A stretch of 64,000 bases of DNA. It comes from Bifidobacterium asteroides (GTDB lineage: Bacteria > Actinomycetota > Actinomycetes > Actinomycetales > Bifidobacteriaceae). A program made the position numbers and the translations under genes. The notes under the pieces were generated by a model, which saw nothing but the letters and a program-made list of their open reading frames with translations, was not told the origin of the DNA and made no database searches. Positions 37,092 through 46,335 of this stretch are shown piece after piece (positions within the stretch are counted from its first letter, which is position 1; every line of letters begins with the position of its first letter). The stretch covers positions 372,001-436,000 of the forward strand of contig NZ_WKKW01000001.1 of NCBI RefSeq assembly GCF_009683175.1, given 5' to 3'.

Positions 37092-38187
37092 GGTCTCCAT
37101 CATTGCATATGAGAATGACTTGACCCTTACGGATTGCTGTATGGGAGCTGGGAAAGCGAGGGCCCTGCTGCCCGTGCCATCGGCAGACCAAATCATCCAG
37201 GGCCCGGACCTGCACGGCAGTGAACCGTATGCCCAGCCTGGTCAGCACCTGGGCCAGCAGACGGGTGCGCAGGGCCGGGTGGCAGTCGGCCAATCCGTGG
37301 GCATCCAAGCAGGCCAGCACCCCTTCGGCCTTTTGGTCCGTGTCAGGGCAGGCCACCAGTCGCTGGAACAACCCATCCACCTGGGAATCCAGGTAATCCT
37401 GATCCAGACGGGCCATATCCGCGCCCAGGGCCAGTCGGCGGACCATGTCCCGGCCTGCGAAGCGATTCAAGGCGGGCAGCAGGTCATGACGGATCCGCGA
37501 GCGCAGCGGCAGCGTCTCGGGAAGCGTGGAACCAGCCGGCTGATCATCGCCGTTGGTGGGGTCGTCCCACCAAGCGATGCCCTGTTGGCGGCAAATGGCC
37601 GTGGTATCCTTCCGGTCCAGGTCCAGGAATGGACGCAGATAGCACATTCCTCTACGTTCCACACGCCGGGCCATACCGGTGATGGCCTCCAGCCCCTGGG
37701 AGCGGATCAGGCCGATCAGCACCGTTTCGGCCTGATCGTCACGGGTGTGCGCCAGAAGAACGGCCCTGGCACCCAACCCGAGGGCCTGCTCGGAGAGGGC
37801 CTGGTAGCGGGCCGCACGGGCATCGGCCTCAGGGCCGGCCGAAGTGACGGGTACCTTCACTCTGGTGACGCGGACAGGATCCATTCCCAGCTCCCGGCAG
37901 GTTCCAGCCGCACGTTCGGCGATACGATCCGAATCAGGCACCAGACCATGATCGATCAGCAGTGCCCCACACCGCAGCCCGGTCATATCGGCCACCAGGT
38001 GGGCCACGCAGGCCAGAGCCAGCGAATCACGGCCTCCAGAGCAGGCCACCAGGATCAATGGGGCATCCGAATCGGGCCGATGAACCCCGTGATGGGTGAA
38101 CCGCCTATCCTGCAGACCCAGGCCCTCCCGGTCCAGGTTCGAGCGCAGGAGCCCCACCGCCTTTTTCATCTCTGCCGAATAGACCAT
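37078..38187 (-). CDS. tilS: tRNA(Ile)-lysidine synthase
   Basis: About 369 aa. The PP-loop ATPase motif SGGRDSLALA is near residue 55, followed by IDHGLVPDSD, LLAHTRDDQAETVL and RPFLDLDR. TilS converts C34 of tRNA-Ile2 (CAT) to lysidine so that it reads AUA. The C-terminal domain is short, as in other actinobacteria. The start MVYSAEMKKAV was chosen; longer forms would run into dacB. No strong Shine-Dalgarno is seen. Confidence 0.9.
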   Translation of the reverse strand: MVYSAEMKKAVGLLRSNLDREGLGLQDRRFTHHGVHRPDSDAPLILVACSGGRDSLALACVAHLVADMTGLRCGALLIDHGLVPDSDRIAERAAGTCRELGMDPVRVTRVKVPVTSAGPEADARAARYQALSEQALGLGARAVLLAHTRDDQAETVLIGLIRSQGLEAITGMARRVERRGMCYLRPFLDLDRKDTTAICRQQGIAWWDDPTNGDDQPAGSTLPETLPLRSRIRHDLLPALNRFAGRDMVRRLALGADMARLDQDYLDSQVDGLFQRLVACPDTDQKAEGVLACLDAHGLADCHPALRTRLLAQVLTRLGIRFTAVQVRALDDLVCRWHGQQGPRFPSSHTAIRKGQVILICNDGDHAHR

Positions 38188-38206
38188 GATCCAGGCCGCT
38201 TCCCGC

Positions 38207-39712
38207 TCAGAGCCGATCCAGGGATCCGACCAGGGTGTCCACAGCGTGCCGGGCAGCAGCCACATCCTCGGGATCGTTGACGACTACGGCAAAGACCAGA
38301 ACACCGCCTGAGCGCCGAATCACGTTGCCCGCCAGTGAAGTCACATGGTCCAAGGTGCCGGTCTTGACCCGGATCAGCCCGTCAGCCTGATTGTCTATTT
38401 TCCGCCTGGCTGCTGTGCCGGTCAGCCCCACCACCGACAGACCCTTGACCAGGGGGGTGAGCCCCTTCTCGGACAGGGCCAGCTGCTGGACGTCCGCCAA
38501 GGTGCCCACCTTGAGGCTGGAGCCAGGGGTCAGCCCCGAGCAGTCGGCCATGTTGAGGCCCGTGGTATCTACGCCCAGCTTGTTCAGCGTGCTGGTCACG
38601 GCTTTCACAGCCCCGGCCGGGCTGTTGGGCATGTTCAGGGCCAAGGCGGTCAGACGGCCGAAGAGCTCGGCCAGGCTGTTGTCGGAGTTGCGCAGCATCA
38701 GCGACATGATCTCGCTGAGCCGTGCCGAGCGGATACGGGCCACAACCTTGCCCTGGGCATGGTCGGTCCGATCAGGACCCTGGGCATTGTCCACCTGGAT
38801 CCCGGAATCCTTCAGGCGACTGGCAAAGACTGCTGCAGCAGCCCCTGCGGGGTTTTGGACCCTAGGCAGGTAGACCCCGCCCGCGTCCGGATAGGCAAAA
38901 GGCTCGGCCCGTCCCTGCCTGGCCTCATCCACGGCCATAGCGACAGGTTCCTGGAAGTAGATTCCATCAGCATTGTTTGCTTCAATTCCCTTCGGCGACC
39001 GATCGTCACCAAAGAGTGTGTCCTGGTAGGCCAGGGTCACTCGGCTGATCCCCTGCTGGTGCAGGGCTTGGGCCGTCTTCTCGGCCAGAGTCCGCAGGCC
39101 GGCCCGGCCATTGACGTGCAGAGGATCGTCCTTGCCGACCCCCAGCAGCATATCGCCGTGACCGCGCAGGGTCAGCGTCGCCTGCGAGGAGGAAGAGGAA
39201 TTCAGAACCGCCTCAGTATCCAGTTGTGAGGACATATCCAGAACGGATGCTGCGGCGGCTGCTGTCAAGGTCTTCATGGTGGAGGCCGGCTGGCGCGCCT
39301 GGTCGGCGTTCTTCTGAGCAAGCACGCGCCCATCAGCCTGCCGGACGACCAGCGAGTATGCATTGCCCAGGCCCGGCGTGCCGGCGAAAGTGTTAACCAA
39401 CTGCTGAACCTGACCGGCATCCACTGCGGACCCAGGCTTGTCTGCGACCAGGGTGGGCGGCTCGCCCATCATGACCGCAGGGGGAGCCGAAGAATGACTG
39501 GTCTTGGCCAAGGTCAGCGGTCCGGGAGCCAGGTCGGCCAAGTCCATGCATGCATAGCCGAGGACCAACATGATAGCCACAAGCGCTGCCAGGGCCACCC
39601 GCCAGCGTCGCTTGGTTTGACGACGGCGTGTCATGCGCAGCTGATGTCTGTCACCCAATTGCTCACTCCCTGGCTTGTGTTCGCCAACCGAGTTCGGCTC
39701 GGTCGGCATCAT
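38207..39712 (-). CDS. dacB: D-alanyl-D-alanine carboxypeptidase/endopeptidase (PBP4 type, S13)
   Basis: A 501-aa protein with an N-terminal membrane anchor or signal (VALAALVAIMLVLGYACM, after a basic TRRRQTKRRWR stretch). Catalytic motifs: SxxK in PASTMKTLTAAA, SxN in SDNSLAEL and KTG in VKTGTLDHV. It trims D-Ala from peptidoglycan stem peptides on the outside of the cell. The spacing between SxxK and SxN is large, as expected for class C enzymes. It is the first gene of the dacB-tilS-hpt-ftsH run. Confidence 0.9.
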   Translation of the reverse strand: MMPTEPNSVGEHKPGSEQLGDRHQLRMTRRRQTKRRWRVALAALVAIMLVLGYACMDLADLAPGPLTLAKTSHSSAPPAVMMGEPPTLVADKPGSAVDAGQVQQLVNTFAGTPGLGNAYSLVVRQADGRVLAQKNADQARQPASTMKTLTAAAAASVLDMSSQLDTEAVLNSSSSSQATLTLRGHGDMLLGVGKDDPLHVNGRAGLRTLAEKTAQALHQQGISRVTLAYQDTLFGDDRSPKGIEANNADGIYFQEPVAMAVDEARQGRAEPFAYPDAGGVYLPRVQNPAGAAAAVFASRLKDSGIQVDNAQGPDRTDHAQGKVVARIRSARLSEIMSLMLRNSDNSLAELFGRLTALALNMPNSPAGAVKAVTSTLNKLGVDTTGLNMADCSGLTPGSSLKVGTLADVQQLALSEKGLTPLVKGLSVVGLTGTAARRKIDNQADGLIRVKTGTLDHVTSLAGNVIRRSGGVLVFAVVVNDPEDVAAARHAVDTLVGSLDRL

Positions 39713-39744
39713 CCAATCAGCCTAGTACTGGTCCTGTCACCGTC

Positions 39745-41376
39745 TCAGGACTGCAGAGAGGCATAGCGATCCAGTGTCAGCAGAATGGCCGACTGTCGAC
39801 GATCGAAGATCCGGGACCCCAAAGCGACGCCTATGGCAAGCACAATCAGGCCGTTGGCCAGTGCGACCGGCATAGGCAGCCAGGACGGAAGAATCCCGCC
39901 CGTGATCATGGCCAGCAATGCCACTAGGAAGGTGGGCAGCATGATCACCAGGCTGGCCAGCAACTGCAGCATGGGCAGGAAGCCTTGGGCAACGGCACGT
40001 CCCTGCGGCGAGGTGAAGGGCTGATCCATGGAGGGTACCGGGTAAATCAGCAGGGCCGAGAAGACCTGGGCAACTCCCAATCCGGACAGGAGCAATCCTA
40101 TGGTCGCGGCCAACATATCCAAGGAGATGACCAGATCTCGACCGCCCTTCATCGCCCCGGAGAGTACCAAAGTCACCAGCCCAAGCAGGAGTATGCAGGG
40201 CAGAGCTACAATCAGATGGCTGCGGACACGGGACAGCCGGTCCTCACGACCCTTCACCCCCGCCGCTATCTCCATGCGCAGGGCGAGCCCATCGTAGGCC
40301 AAGGCGTTGCCCTCGGGAATCTCCAGCATCAGGACGCCCAAAATCGGTCCCAGCCATAACATCATGGGCATCTGACGGAAGATTACCGCGTACAGAATCA
40401 CCACAACCAGCAGAAGCGGATAGCTGACAAGTCTGCGGGGGTCCTGACGAAGATAGATCAGCAATCGCGCAGCCATGGCGTCCACAACGTCCCGGGACCG
40501 ACCCAGCATCCCAAGCCCTTTGGGGGCAGTCGACCGTTCAGTCCTCGCCCCGGCATGCAAACGGCTATGGCGCAGACACAGCATGCCGATCATGGAACAG
40601 AGAGCCAGGGTGACCAGCTCCATACACAGACGTCCGACCAGAACCCACCACGATCCCGCAAGGAAATCCTCCGGCAGACGGACGGCGGCGCCCAGTGGTG
40701 TCCAGGCCAGTATGTCGGCCACGGACTTGAGGGAGTCAGTGTCGACTGCCATGCCATCCGTAATCCCGCTGTCCAGCAGAGAGGGCAGCATGCACAAAAG
40801 CATGATCACCATGGTGACCAGCAGGTAGAGCCCGGATCGGGTGCGCCGGGAGACCACCAGGGTACCGACCAGCTCCAAAACAGCCCGGGACAAGGCCAGC
40901 ATCACCATGACAGCCAGCAGGGCTGCGATCAAAGCCACGATTGCGGCTCCGACACCCATGCGGGCATAGATGGCTGTCAGGGCCAGGAAACAGACAAGGC
41001 CGGTCAATCCCGCAGGCCCGGTCAATCCGGCCAGGTAGAGGCCTACCTGCAGCTGGCCGTCAGGAATCCCGTACAGGACGAATCGCGAAGGGCTCAGGTT
41101 CGACCCCTGGCCCAGAAAGGCCAGTTGAATCAGGATCACTCCCAGAGTCAGTCCGGCCAGGAACAGAACCAATATGGATCCCATACGCTGCCGGTCACCC
41201 GGACCGGCACTGGGCAGCCAGATCCCCAGCGTCAGCGCAGCCTGCCACGAGGCCAGGCAGATGGCTATGGCCATGAGCAGGCTGATGATGGCCCCGACCA
41301 CCTGCCAGGAGGAGTGCTTGATTGTGCCCCAGGTCATGGACCAACGCATGGCGATGATGGTGGCTGCCGTGCTCAT
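39745..41376 (-). CDS. ABC transporter permease, 12-helix type
   Basis: A 543-aa protein made almost entirely of hydrophobic segments (about twelve), with a longer cytoplasmic loop around residue 290 (RHSRLHAGARTERSTAPKG). Its first base overlaps the stop of the ATPase gene (ATGA), so the two are one transporter. The architecture is that of two fused ABC-2-like halves. Substrate unknown; export of a peptide or drug is possible. Confidence 0.75.
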   Translation of the reverse strand: MSTAATIIAMRWSMTWGTIKHSSWQVVGAIISLLMAIAICLASWQAALTLGIWLPSAGPGDRQRMGSILVLFLAGLTLGVILIQLAFLGQGSNLSPSRFVLYGIPDGQLQVGLYLAGLTGPAGLTGLVCFLALTAIYARMGVGAAIVALIAALLAVMVMLALSRAVLELVGTLVVSRRTRSGLYLLVTMVIMLLCMLPSLLDSGITDGMAVDTDSLKSVADILAWTPLGAAVRLPEDFLAGSWWVLVGRLCMELVTLALCSMIGMLCLRHSRLHAGARTERSTAPKGLGMLGRSRDVVDAMAARLLIYLRQDPRRLVSYPLLLVVVILYAVIFRQMPMMLWLGPILGVLMLEIPEGNALAYDGLALRMEIAAGVKGREDRLSRVRSHLIVALPCILLLGLVTLVLSGAMKGGRDLVISLDMLAATIGLLLSGLGVAQVFSALLIYPVPSMDQPFTSPQGRAVAQGFLPMLQLLASLVIMLPTFLVALLAMITGGILPSWLPMPVALANGLIVLAIGVALGSRIFDRRQSAILLTLDRYASLQS

Positions 41377-42218
41377 TGCGTCTCCTGGTCTTCCTCGGAC
41401 CCGGAGCCGTTCAGCCAGGCGATTCGCTTAGCCTGATGACGGCCGCCGACAAGCTCCAGGAAGCGATCCTCCAGATCCTCGCCGGCAGCGACCTGGGCCA
41501 CCGTGCCATCAGCCCGAACCAGACCATGGTCGATGATGGCCACATGGGTGCACATCCGCTCCACCAGGGCCATGACATGGGAGGAAATGACCACCGTCCC
41601 TCCGGTATCGACATACTCGGCCAGAATGTCCTTGAGATTGGCGCTGGAGACCGGGTCGACCGATTCGAAGGGCTCGTCCAGCACGAGAAGCCTGGGGGAA
41701 TGAATCATGGCCGTAGCCAGGCAGATCTTCTTGGTCATGCCCGATGAATAATCACAGACCCGCTTGCCGCCGGCATCAGTCAGGTCGAAGGCCTCCAGCA
41801 GGTCCTTGGCACGGCCCAGGGCCTCATTGCGCGGCATCCGTCGAAGCATGCCCGAGTAGACCAGCAGTTGCAGACCCGTCAGCCTGTCGAAGATCTGATC
41901 GCCCTGGGGCATGACACCGATGACCCGCTTGGCCGTATCCACATCCGACCACACGTCCCTGCCCAGAATCATGACGTTGCCGGAGTCGGGCACCAGGAGA
42001 CCGGTCATCATGTTCAGCGTGGTGGTCTTCCCTGCACCATTGGGGCCGACTATCCCGTAGAAGGATCCCCTGGGAATGTCCACAGAGAGGGCGTTGACAG
42101 CAGGCCGGCCCTGGTAGCACTTGACCAGGGCACGGATAGAAACCGCCGCCTGCGGATCTGGCGGAGGAACCACCGCCGTCTGGGCGGTCATGCTGGTTGC
42201 TTGCGCTTCATCGGACAT
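41373..42218 (-). CDS. ABC transporter ATP-binding protein
   Basis: A 281-aa NBD. Walker A VGPNGAGKTTTLNMM, Q-loop VMPQGDQIF, signature CDYSSGMTKKICLA, Walker B LLVLDEPFESVDP and H-loop VVISSHVMALVERM. The signature SSGM and short helical domain match export-type (drug/bacteriocin) ATPases. About 25 residues precede the core. It is upstream of and coupled to the 543-aa permease. Confidence 0.88.
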   Translation of the reverse strand: MSDEAQATSMTAQTAVVPPPDPQAAVSIRALVKCYQGRPAVNALSVDIPRGSFYGIVGPNGAGKTTTLNMMTGLLVPDSGNVMILGRDVWSDVDTAKRVIGVMPQGDQIFDRLTGLQLLVYSGMLRRMPRNEALGRAKDLLEAFDLTDAGGKRVCDYSSGMTKKICLATAMIHSPRLLVLDEPFESVDPVSSANLKDILAEYVDTGGTVVISSHVMALVERMCTHVAIIDHGLVRADGTVAQVAAGEDLEDRFLELVGGRHQAKRIAWLNGSGSEEDQETQ

Positions 42219-42252
42219 GGCCTTAAGTCTATCATTCGAGGAATGACCGGCC

Positions 42253-43479
42253 TTAATGCCCCGAGTGCTCGATGGGCTTCCATCCCGGATTGGCGAAAAT
42301 GGCCTGGAAGGAGATGGGCACGTAGCTGAGCATGAAGATGGGGAAGCTCAGGCAGTAGGCAAAAAGCTCCTTGTTGGATGCGCCGATCTTGTCCCGCTCG
42401 GCCAGCACGGTCAGGGCAGCCAGGCCCATCATGGCCAGGAGGCCCAGAATCCCAGCTGCAATGCCATCGATCAGGGTGGTCACCTGGCTGGTCCAGGTCA
42501 CAAAACCCAGAGCCGGGAAGAGCAGGCCGAAGAAGCAGCGGACCAGGCCCAAGACGGTCAAGGGACAGATCAGGATGGTCAGGTCCACGGCTGAGAAGTC
42601 GCGTTCACGGAAGGCCCGGGAGATCAGGGCAGGCCCGTAGTAGCGGAAGACCTGGAGGAAGCCCTTGCTCCAACGCAGCCGCTGTCGCCAGCTCTGCTTG
42701 AAGGTGACCGGCTGCTCGTCATAGAGGATGGCGGTGCCGCAATAGCCGATGCGCTCGCCATGCAGAACCGAGTCCATGGTGAACTCCAGGTCCTCGGTCA
42801 GCAGATGGAACTTCCAGCCGTTGTTGCGCTCCATAACCTCCCTGGAGAACATGAAGCCGGTGCCACCCACATGGCAACTGGAGCCGATGACCATCCTTGA
42901 TGTGTTGAGGAACCGGGATTCGCGGATGAACCATAGGGCCGAGCCTGAGGAGACCCAGTTGTCCGAGAAGTTGACCGAGTTCCGGTAGCTGGTCAGTATG
43001 CGGAAGCCGGACTGGAAGGCCTTGTTCATCTCTTCGATGTAATGACGGTCCAGGATGTTGTCCGCGTCGAAGACGAAGTAGGCATCATAACGGGAGTCAA
43101 GACCCCGATCGAGTATCTGCTCCAGCAGGAAGGTCAGAGCGTAGCCCTTGCCCACCCGGTCCGGGTCCTGCCGCTCGACCACGTGACAGCCGAGGGATCT
43201 GGCCAGCCCGGCTGTGTTGTCGGTGCAGTTGTCGGCCACCAGCCATATATCGACCATGGAGAATGGATAGGTCTGCTCCTTGATGGAGTTGATCAGATGA
43301 CCGACCACGTTCTCCTCGTTGCGGGCGGAAATAAGGACGGCGAACCGCTTGTCGAAGAGAGCCTCGGGAAAGACCACCGGCTTGGAGACGAAGGAGATGA
43401 CGATGCAGATGGCCTGGTAGACGATGCCAACTCCACCCAGCAGCAGCATCAGAACGTCCAGTACTTTGAGCAGAGCCAT
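42253..43479 (-). CDS. Glycosyltransferase family 2, membrane-bound (processive type)
   Basis: A 408-aa protein. An N-terminal helix (VLDVLMLLLGGVGIVYQAICIVISF) precedes a GT-A domain with ISARNEENVVGHLINS, VADNCTDNT, FVFDADNILD (D-x-D), LTEDLEF and the RQRLRWSKG (QxxRW-like) motif; four helices close the protein. This resembles beta-glycan or N-acetylglucosaminyl polymerases. The ATG overlaps the stop of the AI-2E gene (TGATG). The longer ORF running to 44313 is the wrong start. The polymer product is unknown. Confidence 0.85.
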   Translation of the reverse strand: MALLKVLDVLMLLLGGVGIVYQAICIVISFVSKPVVFPEALFDKRFAVLISARNEENVVGHLINSIKEQTYPFSMVDIWLVADNCTDNTAGLARSLGCHVVERQDPDRVGKGYALTFLLEQILDRGLDSRYDAYFVFDADNILDRHYIEEMNKAFQSGFRILTSYRNSVNFSDNWVSSGSALWFIRESRFLNTSRMVIGSSCHVGGTGFMFSREVMERNNGWKFHLLTEDLEFTMDSVLHGERIGYCGTAILYDEQPVTFKQSWRQRLRWSKGFLQVFRYYGPALISRAFRERDFSAVDLTILICPLTVLGLVRCFFGLLFPALGFVTWTSQVTTLIDGIAAGILGLLAMMGLAALTVLAERDKIGASNKELFAYCLSFPIFMLSYVPISFQAIFANPGWKPIEHSGH

Positions 43480-44918
43480 CAGCGCCACTCCTTGCGGGGG
43501 TTGTCCTCCCCCTCGGAGGCCTCGTCCCCGGTCTCGGTACCCTTGAGCGGCCTGTGCTTTACCGGAGCCGATGCCGACTTGGGTATGGGCACCGTAGCCG
43601 ACTCGTCCAGATCCTTGGCCGTCGGCGAGGATGTCGGATAGAGCTGGCTGGCAATGGTCATGACAGGGTCCTCCACTCGAACCCTGGCGCTGCTCCCTTT
43701 GGCGGACCGGCTGCCCACGTGGCTGGCCACCGGCTGGACCACGTGCTCGTTGAAGGCCTCGACACCCTCGACCACCTTGGACTTGCCTACCGGCTTGGGA
43801 TCCTGCATGAGCGGTGAGTCGATCAGCTCGTAATGCTTGACCGAAGCCGAGAAGATGGCCTGGAAGCTGGCCGCCAGAGGCAGGGCCAGGAAGGCGCCCA
43901 GGGCGCCGAAGACCGCGCCCAGTGCCAGTACGGAGAGGAAGGCGATGGCCGGGTTGAGGTCCATGGTCCGCTGGGAGATCTTGGGGGCCAGGATCATGTT
44001 TTCGATCTGCTGGTAGATGATGATGTAGACCAGCACAATAACAGCCATCAGCAGTCCACGGCTCCCCCAGGCCACCACTATGGGAACGGCCCCGCCTATG
44101 TATGTGCCGATGGTGGGCACGAACTGGGAGACTAGCCCGCAGAAGAGGGCCAGCGGCAGCCAGTAGGGCACCTTGAGAATGACCAGGAAGACCGACATAC
44201 AGGCCGCGGAGATGAGCGCCAGGATGGTCCTGCTGAACAGGAAGCTGGAGATCTGGTCCTGGGCGATGGTCCAGACGAAGAGGAAGCGGCGCTGGCTCCT
44301 GGGGGCCAGCCACTGGCAGAGGCTGCGGCGCAGCTTGGGGCCTGCAGCGGAGATGTAGTAGATGACCAGCAGAACGGTCATTATATTGATGAAGGACCCT
44401 GCCAGACCCACGGTCGTGGTCAAGGCCTGCCCGGCGAAGTCAGTCACCCAGGATGTCTGGATGTTCTTGACGATCTCCCCGCCCAGATCCTGCATGGCCG
44501 GCAGGTGCCAGGGGGTGCGGCTGGCGATGAATTCCGCCACCTGCTCATAGAGGGCCGGCAAGCCGTTGGCCATGCCGATGACCTGCTGGACCAGCAGATT
44601 GCCGAACATGCCCAGGAGGACGATCACAATAATGATCAGGCCTATCAGGGTGACCGCCGAGGCCGCTCCCCGTCGCCAGCCATGCTTGACCAGCCTGAGC
44701 ACCAGGGGCTCCATGGCCAGGGAGACGAAGATGGCGATCACCACGTCCAGCACCAGGAATTCGATCTTCCACCAGGAGGAGTAGGCGAACCAGGCCAGGA
44801 AGACGGCTATGACCACGTAGAGGAGGGCGCGGCCGAACCATTCCGGAGGTCGGCGCGGATCCCCCTTGGGCGGGAAGACCGTCGCGAAATCGAAGCGCTG
44901 CTTTTGCTCGTTGGCCAT
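43479..44918 (-). CDS. AI-2E family transporter (PerM-like)
   Basis: About 479 aa with eight hydrophobic segments in the AI-2E/PerM arrangement: two helix pairs, a long loop (VTDFAGQALTTTVGLA region), then FCGLVSQFVPTIGTYIGGAVP and NMILAPKISQRTMDLNPAIAFLSVLALGAVFG. A hydrophilic tail of about 130 residues follows, rich in Ser, Lys and Glu. Members act as Na+/H+ antiporters or small-molecule exporters; the substrate here is unknown. The start among ATGs 44957, 44927 and 44918 is uncertain. Confidence 0.82.
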   Translation of the reverse strand: MANEQKQRFDFATVFPPKGDPRRPPEWFGRALLYVVIAVFLAWFAYSSWWKIEFLVLDVVIAIFVSLAMEPLVLRLVKHGWRRGAASAVTLIGLIIIVIVLLGMFGNLLVQQVIGMANGLPALYEQVAEFIASRTPWHLPAMQDLGGEIVKNIQTSWVTDFAGQALTTTVGLAGSFINIMTVLLVIYYISAAGPKLRRSLCQWLAPRSQRRFLFVWTIAQDQISSFLFSRTILALISAACMSVFLVILKVPYWLPLALFCGLVSQFVPTIGTYIGGAVPIVVAWGSRGLLMAVIVLVYIIIYQQIENMILAPKISQRTMDLNPAIAFLSVLALGAVFGALGAFLALPLAASFQAIFSASVKHYELIDSPLMQDPKPVGKSKVVEGVEAFNEHVVQPVASHVGSRSAKGSSARVRVEDPVMTIASQLYPTSSPTAKDLDESATVPIPKSASAPVKHRPLKGTETGDEASEGEDNPRKEWR

Positions 44919-44972
44919 ATGTTCCATTATCCCAAGATGGCTGACATGGCGGGGCATGGGACGCAGGTTGAG

Positions 44973-45001
44973 CCGACAGTGTATCCGGGCACACGTATCC
45001 T
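44973..45001 (+). promoter_or_regulatory. Promoter suggesting a leaderless GT2 transcript
   Basis: CCGACA (44973-44978), a 17-bp spacer, then TATCCT (44996-45001), which ends 7 nt before the ATG at 45009. Transcription would begin at the start codon. Confidence 0.4.
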
Positions 45002-45008
45002 AATGGGT

Positions 45009-45902
45009 ATGTTGACCGTTTCCATAGTCATACCCGCCTGGAATGAGGAAGAACGCATTGAAGACTGCCTCCTGAACGCCACCAGGCAGAGCCAGGCACC
45101 CAAGGAGGTGCTGGTAGTCGACAACCACTCCACGGACGCAACGGCCTCCATCGTCCAGCAATTCATCGACCAGCACCCTGACCAGCATGTCAAGCTCCTC
45201 CACCAGGACAGCGAACAGGGGCTGATCCCCACCCGCAATTACGGACTTGACCGGGCCACCGGCGACGTGCTGGGCCGGATCGACGCCGACTGCATGCTGC
45301 GTCCCAACTGGGTCGAGGTGGTCTCCGGCATCTTCACCCGGGACCCCAAGGCCATGGGCGCCACCGGGCCAGTGGCTTATTACGACATGCCGGGCAAGAA
45401 GATCGGGCTCAAGGGCGACAACACCATCCGCCGGGCCATCTACCGGGCGGACGACGGGCAATACCTGCTCTACGGATCCAATATGGCCCTGCGAGCCACG
45501 GCCTGGCGGGCCATACGCAACCAGGTCTGCAGGGACAAGGAGGACATCATGCACGAGGATGTCGATATCTCCCTGCACCTGATCGATCAGGGATTCAAGA
45601 CGGTCTACTGCAAGGACATGAACGTGGGCATCAGCGCCCGCCGGATGGACACCTCCTTCACATCCTTCCGCCACTACATGCAGCGATTCAAGAACACCTT
45701 CGACGCCCACCCGCAGCACACCCGGGAGCAGAAGCCCGAGCACACCCTCTACGCCATCTACCCCATCCTGCGAGCCTTCTACCCCGTTTACCAGAAGTAC
45801 CTGGAATCCGCAGACATCAACCCTGCGGAACGTGTCTGGATCCGCGAACAGATGGAGCTCTTCCACCGGCGCGACCAGGAACTGGATCAGGAGGACCACT
45901 GA
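45009..45902 (+). CDS. Glycosyltransferase family 2
   Basis: A 297-aa soluble GT-A enzyme. VSIVIPAWNEEERIEDCL at the start, VVDNHSTDAT, LGRIDADCMLRPNW (D-x-D metal site) and DIMHEDVDISLHLIDQG (acidic catalytic region) are visible. No membrane helix is present. The start at ATG 45009 is favoured because of the leaderless promoter; ATG 45003 adds two residues. The 166-codon upstream extension is antisense to the AI-2E gene and rejected. It probably adds sugars to a surface glycan, in line with the divergent membrane GT2 and the PNPT gene elsewhere in the window. Confidence 0.85.
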   Translation: MLTVSIVIPAWNEEERIEDCLLNATRQSQAPKEVLVVDNHSTDATASIVQQFIDQHPDQHVKLLHQDSEQGLIPTRNYGLDRATGDVLGRIDADCMLRPNWVEVVSGIFTRDPKAMGATGPVAYYDMPGKKIGLKGDNTIRRAIYRADDGQYLLYGSNMALRATAWRAIRNQVCRDKEDIMHEDVDISLHLIDQGFKTVYCKDMNVGISARRMDTSFTSFRHYMQRFKNTFDAHPQHTREQKPEHTLYAIYPILRAFYPVYQKYLESADINPAERVWIREQMELFHRRDQELDQEDH

Positions 45903-45923
45903 CCAGCGGACGGCACACCAGGC

Positions 45924-45952
45924 TTGCCTGGTCCATAGGGGGCGGGTATCAT
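45924..45952 (+). promoter_or_regulatory. tRNA-Glu promoter
   Basis: TTGCCT (45924-45929), a 17-bp spacer, then TATCAT (45947-45952), 10 nt before the tRNA. The -35 overlaps a CCAGGC-TT-GCCTGG palindrome. Confidence 0.65.
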
Positions 45953-45962
45953 GGGCACGTTC

Positions 45963-46034
45963 GCCCCCGTCGTCTAACGGTTAGGACACCAGACTTTCAA
46001 TCTGACAGCGAGAGTTCGACTCTCTCCGGGGGTA
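45963..46034 (+). tRNA. tRNA-Glu (anticodon TTC)
   Basis: A 72-nt cloverleaf. Acceptor GCCCCCG pairs with CGGGGGT (the first pair is a G-U wobble); anticodon loop CTTTCAA; T loop GAGTTCGACTC; discriminator A. CCA is not encoded. Confidence 0.93.
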
Positions 46035-46335
46035 CAAGTCACAGAGCCGGAAATGGCGGAATATCGCCGCAGCAGGCTCGTACAAAATTCAGTGAAAAAC
46101 CAAAATCGGGCCGTTTAGAGCTCTATCAAGCTAAGATAGTGCACACTATAGTACACACGTATAACTCGCCTTGGAGGGAAAATCCCTAGCAAAATGACGA
46201 CTTCCTTGTTTGAATTTCTGTAGCTTTGCTTGGTGTAGTCTGCGAGCATGCGAAAGCAATCAAGCCTGTTGCCATCCGTAGGCCAGTCTGAATCATCATT
46301 GCCAGCCATGAGCGACGACTGCATCTGATGGGCGC
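46035..46335. other. Gene-free region after tRNA-Glu
   Basis: No credible gene is seen in 301 nt. Small hairpins GGCG-N6-CGCC (near 46056) and AGGGA-AAA-TCCCT (near 46180), and an ACTATAGT palindrome, are present. No copy of the tRNA-Glu 3' end was found here, so there is no sign of an integration event. Confidence 0.4.

Noticed and set aside
43480-44313. N-terminal extension of the membrane GT2 frame
   Set aside because: It lies in another frame of the AI-2E gene; the true start is the coupled ATG at 43479.
46115-46324. 69-codon minus-strand frame after tRNA-Glu
   Set aside because: There is no ribosome binding site, no homology that I recognise, and it overlaps simple hairpins.
46035-46335. 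Second tRNA-associated integration at tRNA-Glu
   Set aside because: No duplicate of the tRNA-Glu 3' end or recombinase gene was found downstream.
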